Below, piece by piece: positions 62,454 to 64,000 of a stretch of DNA of 64,000 nucleotides. The stretch's first letter is position 1. Each line of letters opens with the position of its first letter. Origin of the DNA: Pollenia angustigena (lineage: Eukaryota > Arthropoda > Insecta > Diptera > Polleniidae); the NCBI GenBank assembly GCA_930367215.1, contig OV884056.1:46934308-46998307 (forward strand), in the 5' to 3' direction. The notes below the pieces were generated by a model that was not told the DNA's origin, ran no database searches, and saw only the letters and a list, made by a program, of their open reading frames with translations. The position numbers were made by a program, and so were the translations under genes.

Positions 62454-62851
62454 AATGACGACAATTTTTTTAATTTAAACTAAAATAATCAATCTAAAAC
62501 AGAAAAAAAATCAAAAAATAAGCGTGACCAATAAATTGGTAAAAGTTTAGCTTTATTTTTAACACTTTTTATTGACTGAACTTTATTTGTAAGAAGGTGC
62601 TTGTTTAATGTAATTAAGAAACTGTTGAATGATGTTTGATCCAGCAAACGTTTTCGAATGCAAACAAAACATAATTAATTTAAAAAATTTAGTTAAAAAA
62701 AAAAAAATATTTATTTATTTAAGTTATTTTGGAAACCAAAAAATATTGAATTTTATTTTAAATAAAGACAAAAATTTGTATGAGAATTGAATGAGATGTT
62801 TTATTTTAATAGTGTTTTATTAAAACTAAAAAATACGTCAACAGTGACGAA

Positions 62852-62973
62852 TATATGAATCAGTACTGACTAGTCAGCTGTGGCCGGTATATGCGTCAGT
62901 ACTGACCAGTCAGTACTGACTGGTCAGTTGTGTCCGTTATATGCATCAGTACTGACTAGTCAGCTGTGTCCGG
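62852..62973. repeat. Palindrome-rich minisatellite, unit 18
   Basis: 36+50+36 bp; GGTCAGTTGTG replaces GGTCAGCTGTG just outside the palindrome. Confidence 0.9.
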
Positions 62974-63754
62974 TTTTTGAGCACTCAATAATCTTGAGCA
63001 ACCTACATATAGTTGTCGATATGAAAAGCAATGAATGGGCGCCTAAATATATTCCAGCCAATGGACCATACGCATTCCGAAAAAGTACAAAAAGTACCAA
63101 TTTGATCCATTTTTTACCCCTTAAAAAGTGCCGTATATTTTGAACTTTTTATACCAAATGCAACGAAGTACTAAAAGTACGAGCTTTGACTCATTTTATT
63201 CCCCCAGAAAGTACTCTGTACGTTAATTTAGGTTATGTTTTATATGAATACCAAATTTTTCGAAGAGATAAAAAGTAACAGTTTTATCCCAATTTTATCC
63301 ATTAAAAAATACCGTATATTTTGATCTCGACCATATGCAATCTGTATACCAAATTTATCCAAAAGAGAAAAAGTATCAAAAGTAAAACATTTTTCGTTTT
63401 AACCTCTTAAAATATACCCCACTTAAATCTGGACAATATCTCTAGCCAAATTTTTTGAAAATAAGAAAGTACCAAAACTAAAAGAGAAAAAGTGTTAAAA
63501 GTTGCCAAAAAAAGAAGCAACATTTCTTAAAAATATATATACAAGGTAGATCAAAAAAGACCTACCCCCACCCATGTTTTATTTTGTAACTAGCTTTTAC
63601 CCGTGACGTCGTTCACTTTAAGATTTAAAGAAATGGGGTTATCCAGTAAAATATTTACAGAAAATTTATTTTGTTTTCTACGTCATTACTTATTTTATGT
63701 TAAAATATGTCTATAAACAACATTTTAAGATTTGTTATATTCCGCTAATATAAT

Positions 63755-64000
63755 GGGTGATTTTTTAGCTATTATCTTTTTGGCAGCACTGGTTTAAACA
63801 GCTGACGCACGTTTCGTGTTTTGTTTCACTGTCAAACATCTTCAGTTTGGTCTATAATTTAACCATGAATCGTCTTACAAACGAACAACGCTTGCAAATT
63901 ATTGAATTTTATTATCAAAATGCGTGCTCTGTTAAGAAAATTCATCGCGCGCTTCTTGTGTTCAGCGACGAAGCTCATTTTTGGCTCAATGGGTAAGTTA
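63755..64000 (+). mobile_element. Mariner-like remnant, unit 18, cut by window end
   Basis: Left end GGGTGATTTTTTAGC, ATG 63865, helix-turn-helix start fused to VFSDEAHFWLNG, then the fixed TAA at 63994-63996. Only the first part is in the window. Confidence 0.83.

Larger units (their letters stand above)
1..64000 (+). repeat. Tandem macrosatellite array of ~3.64-kb units (17 full + 1 partial)
   Basis: The whole window is one direct tandem array. Recognisable landmarks (the unit-start motif, the DUF4806-like exon 1 start, the three-copy minisatellite and the mariner start codon) recur in the same order every ~3,645 bp. Copies differ only by scattered substitutions, single-base run-length changes and a few deletions. 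No unit is inverted and no unrelated DNA interrupts the array. Both window edges lie inside a unit, so the array extends further on at least the right side and probably on the left. Shared variants between non-adjacent units (2 with 4, 3 with 5, 7 with 10, 8 with 11) argue that this is a real array evolving by unequal exchange rather than a collapsed or artificially duplicated assembly, although that cannot be excluded from sequence alone. Confidence 0.97.
61472..64000 (+). repeat. Array unit 18 (first 2529 bp only)
   Basis: Cut by the window end inside the mariner remnant, just after the conserved stop. It shares TTTTGAACTTTTT with unit 16. Private: AGATCTGATA, a lost A in exon 1, S75N, AAACAGAAAA near 62499, a shortened A-run near 62742 and GGTCAGTTGTG in the minisatellite. 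The 48-codon ORF is at 61721-61867. Confidence 0.95.

Noticed and set aside
1..64000. CRISPR array or bacterial tandem operon
   Set aside because: Units are kilobases long with GT-AG introns and an insect-type transposon remnant; there are no short repeats with unique spacers, no ribosome-binding sites and no bacterial genes.
1..64000. LTR retrotransposon or Helitron origin of the 3.6-kb unit
   Set aside because: No reverse transcriptase, integrase or Rep/helicase motifs, no long terminal repeats distinct from the unit period, and no convincing TC...CTRR ends.
1..64000. Ribosomal, histone or tRNA gene array
   Set aside because: No rRNA-like conserved stretches, no histone-like frames, and no tRNA cloverleaf recognised within the unit.

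Overview
The window is one uninterrupted head-to-tail array of a complex repeat unit of about 3.64 kb, all copies in the same orientation. I count 17 complete units plus a partial 18th cut by the window end; neither edge of the array is inside the window. Taking the unit start as the TTTATGAAATTGTGACG motif at base 1, units start at 1, 3636, 7280, 10923, 14569, 18215, 21802, 25449, 28951, 32454, 36101, 39603, 43247, 46892, 50538, 54184, 57828 and 61472. Most units are 3635-3647 bp; units 8, 9 and 11 are about 3502 bp and unit 6 is 3587 bp. There is no other single-copy sequence.

The DNA is eukaryotic and most likely from an insect, perhaps a fly: very AT-rich, short GT-AG introns (61 and about 75 bp), a Tc1/mariner transposase remnant with rosa-like DD41D spacing, and a DUF4806-like gene, a domain I know mainly from arthropod proteins. 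Species and chromosome cannot be told from the sequence; an array like this fits heterochromatin, or a sex or B chromosome.

Layout of each unit, in order: (a) an AT-rich leader with several GTGACAATAA motifs; (b) a 48-codon ORF; (c) a three-exon gene for a predicted 147-aa DUF4806-like protein, whose splice junctions are coherent in nearly all copies although no single open frame covers it; (d) an AT-rich spacer of about 400 bp; (e) a 122-bp minisatellite of three palindrome-rich copies (36, 50, 36 bp); (f) about 780 bp of AT-rich DNA studded with AAAGTAC-type words; (g) a dead, internally deleted mariner-like element of about 908 bp that keeps its 5' terminal repeat but only a stub of the 3' one; (h) an AT-rich tail with a short hairpin, leading into the next unit.

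Sequence variants show higher-order structure: units 2-3 and 4-5 are near duplicates, units 7-8 and 10-11 are near duplicates exactly 10,652 bp apart, and unit 9 is a 7/10-type front joined to an 8/11-type back. The array therefore looks shaped by unequal exchange. The DUF4806-like gene is intact in 13 of 18 copies, but its variants are mostly amino-acid-changing and include stops and indels, so copy intactness may reflect recent amplification rather than selection. The mariner remnant carries the same deletion and stop in all copies, so it was dead before amplification and was carried passively.
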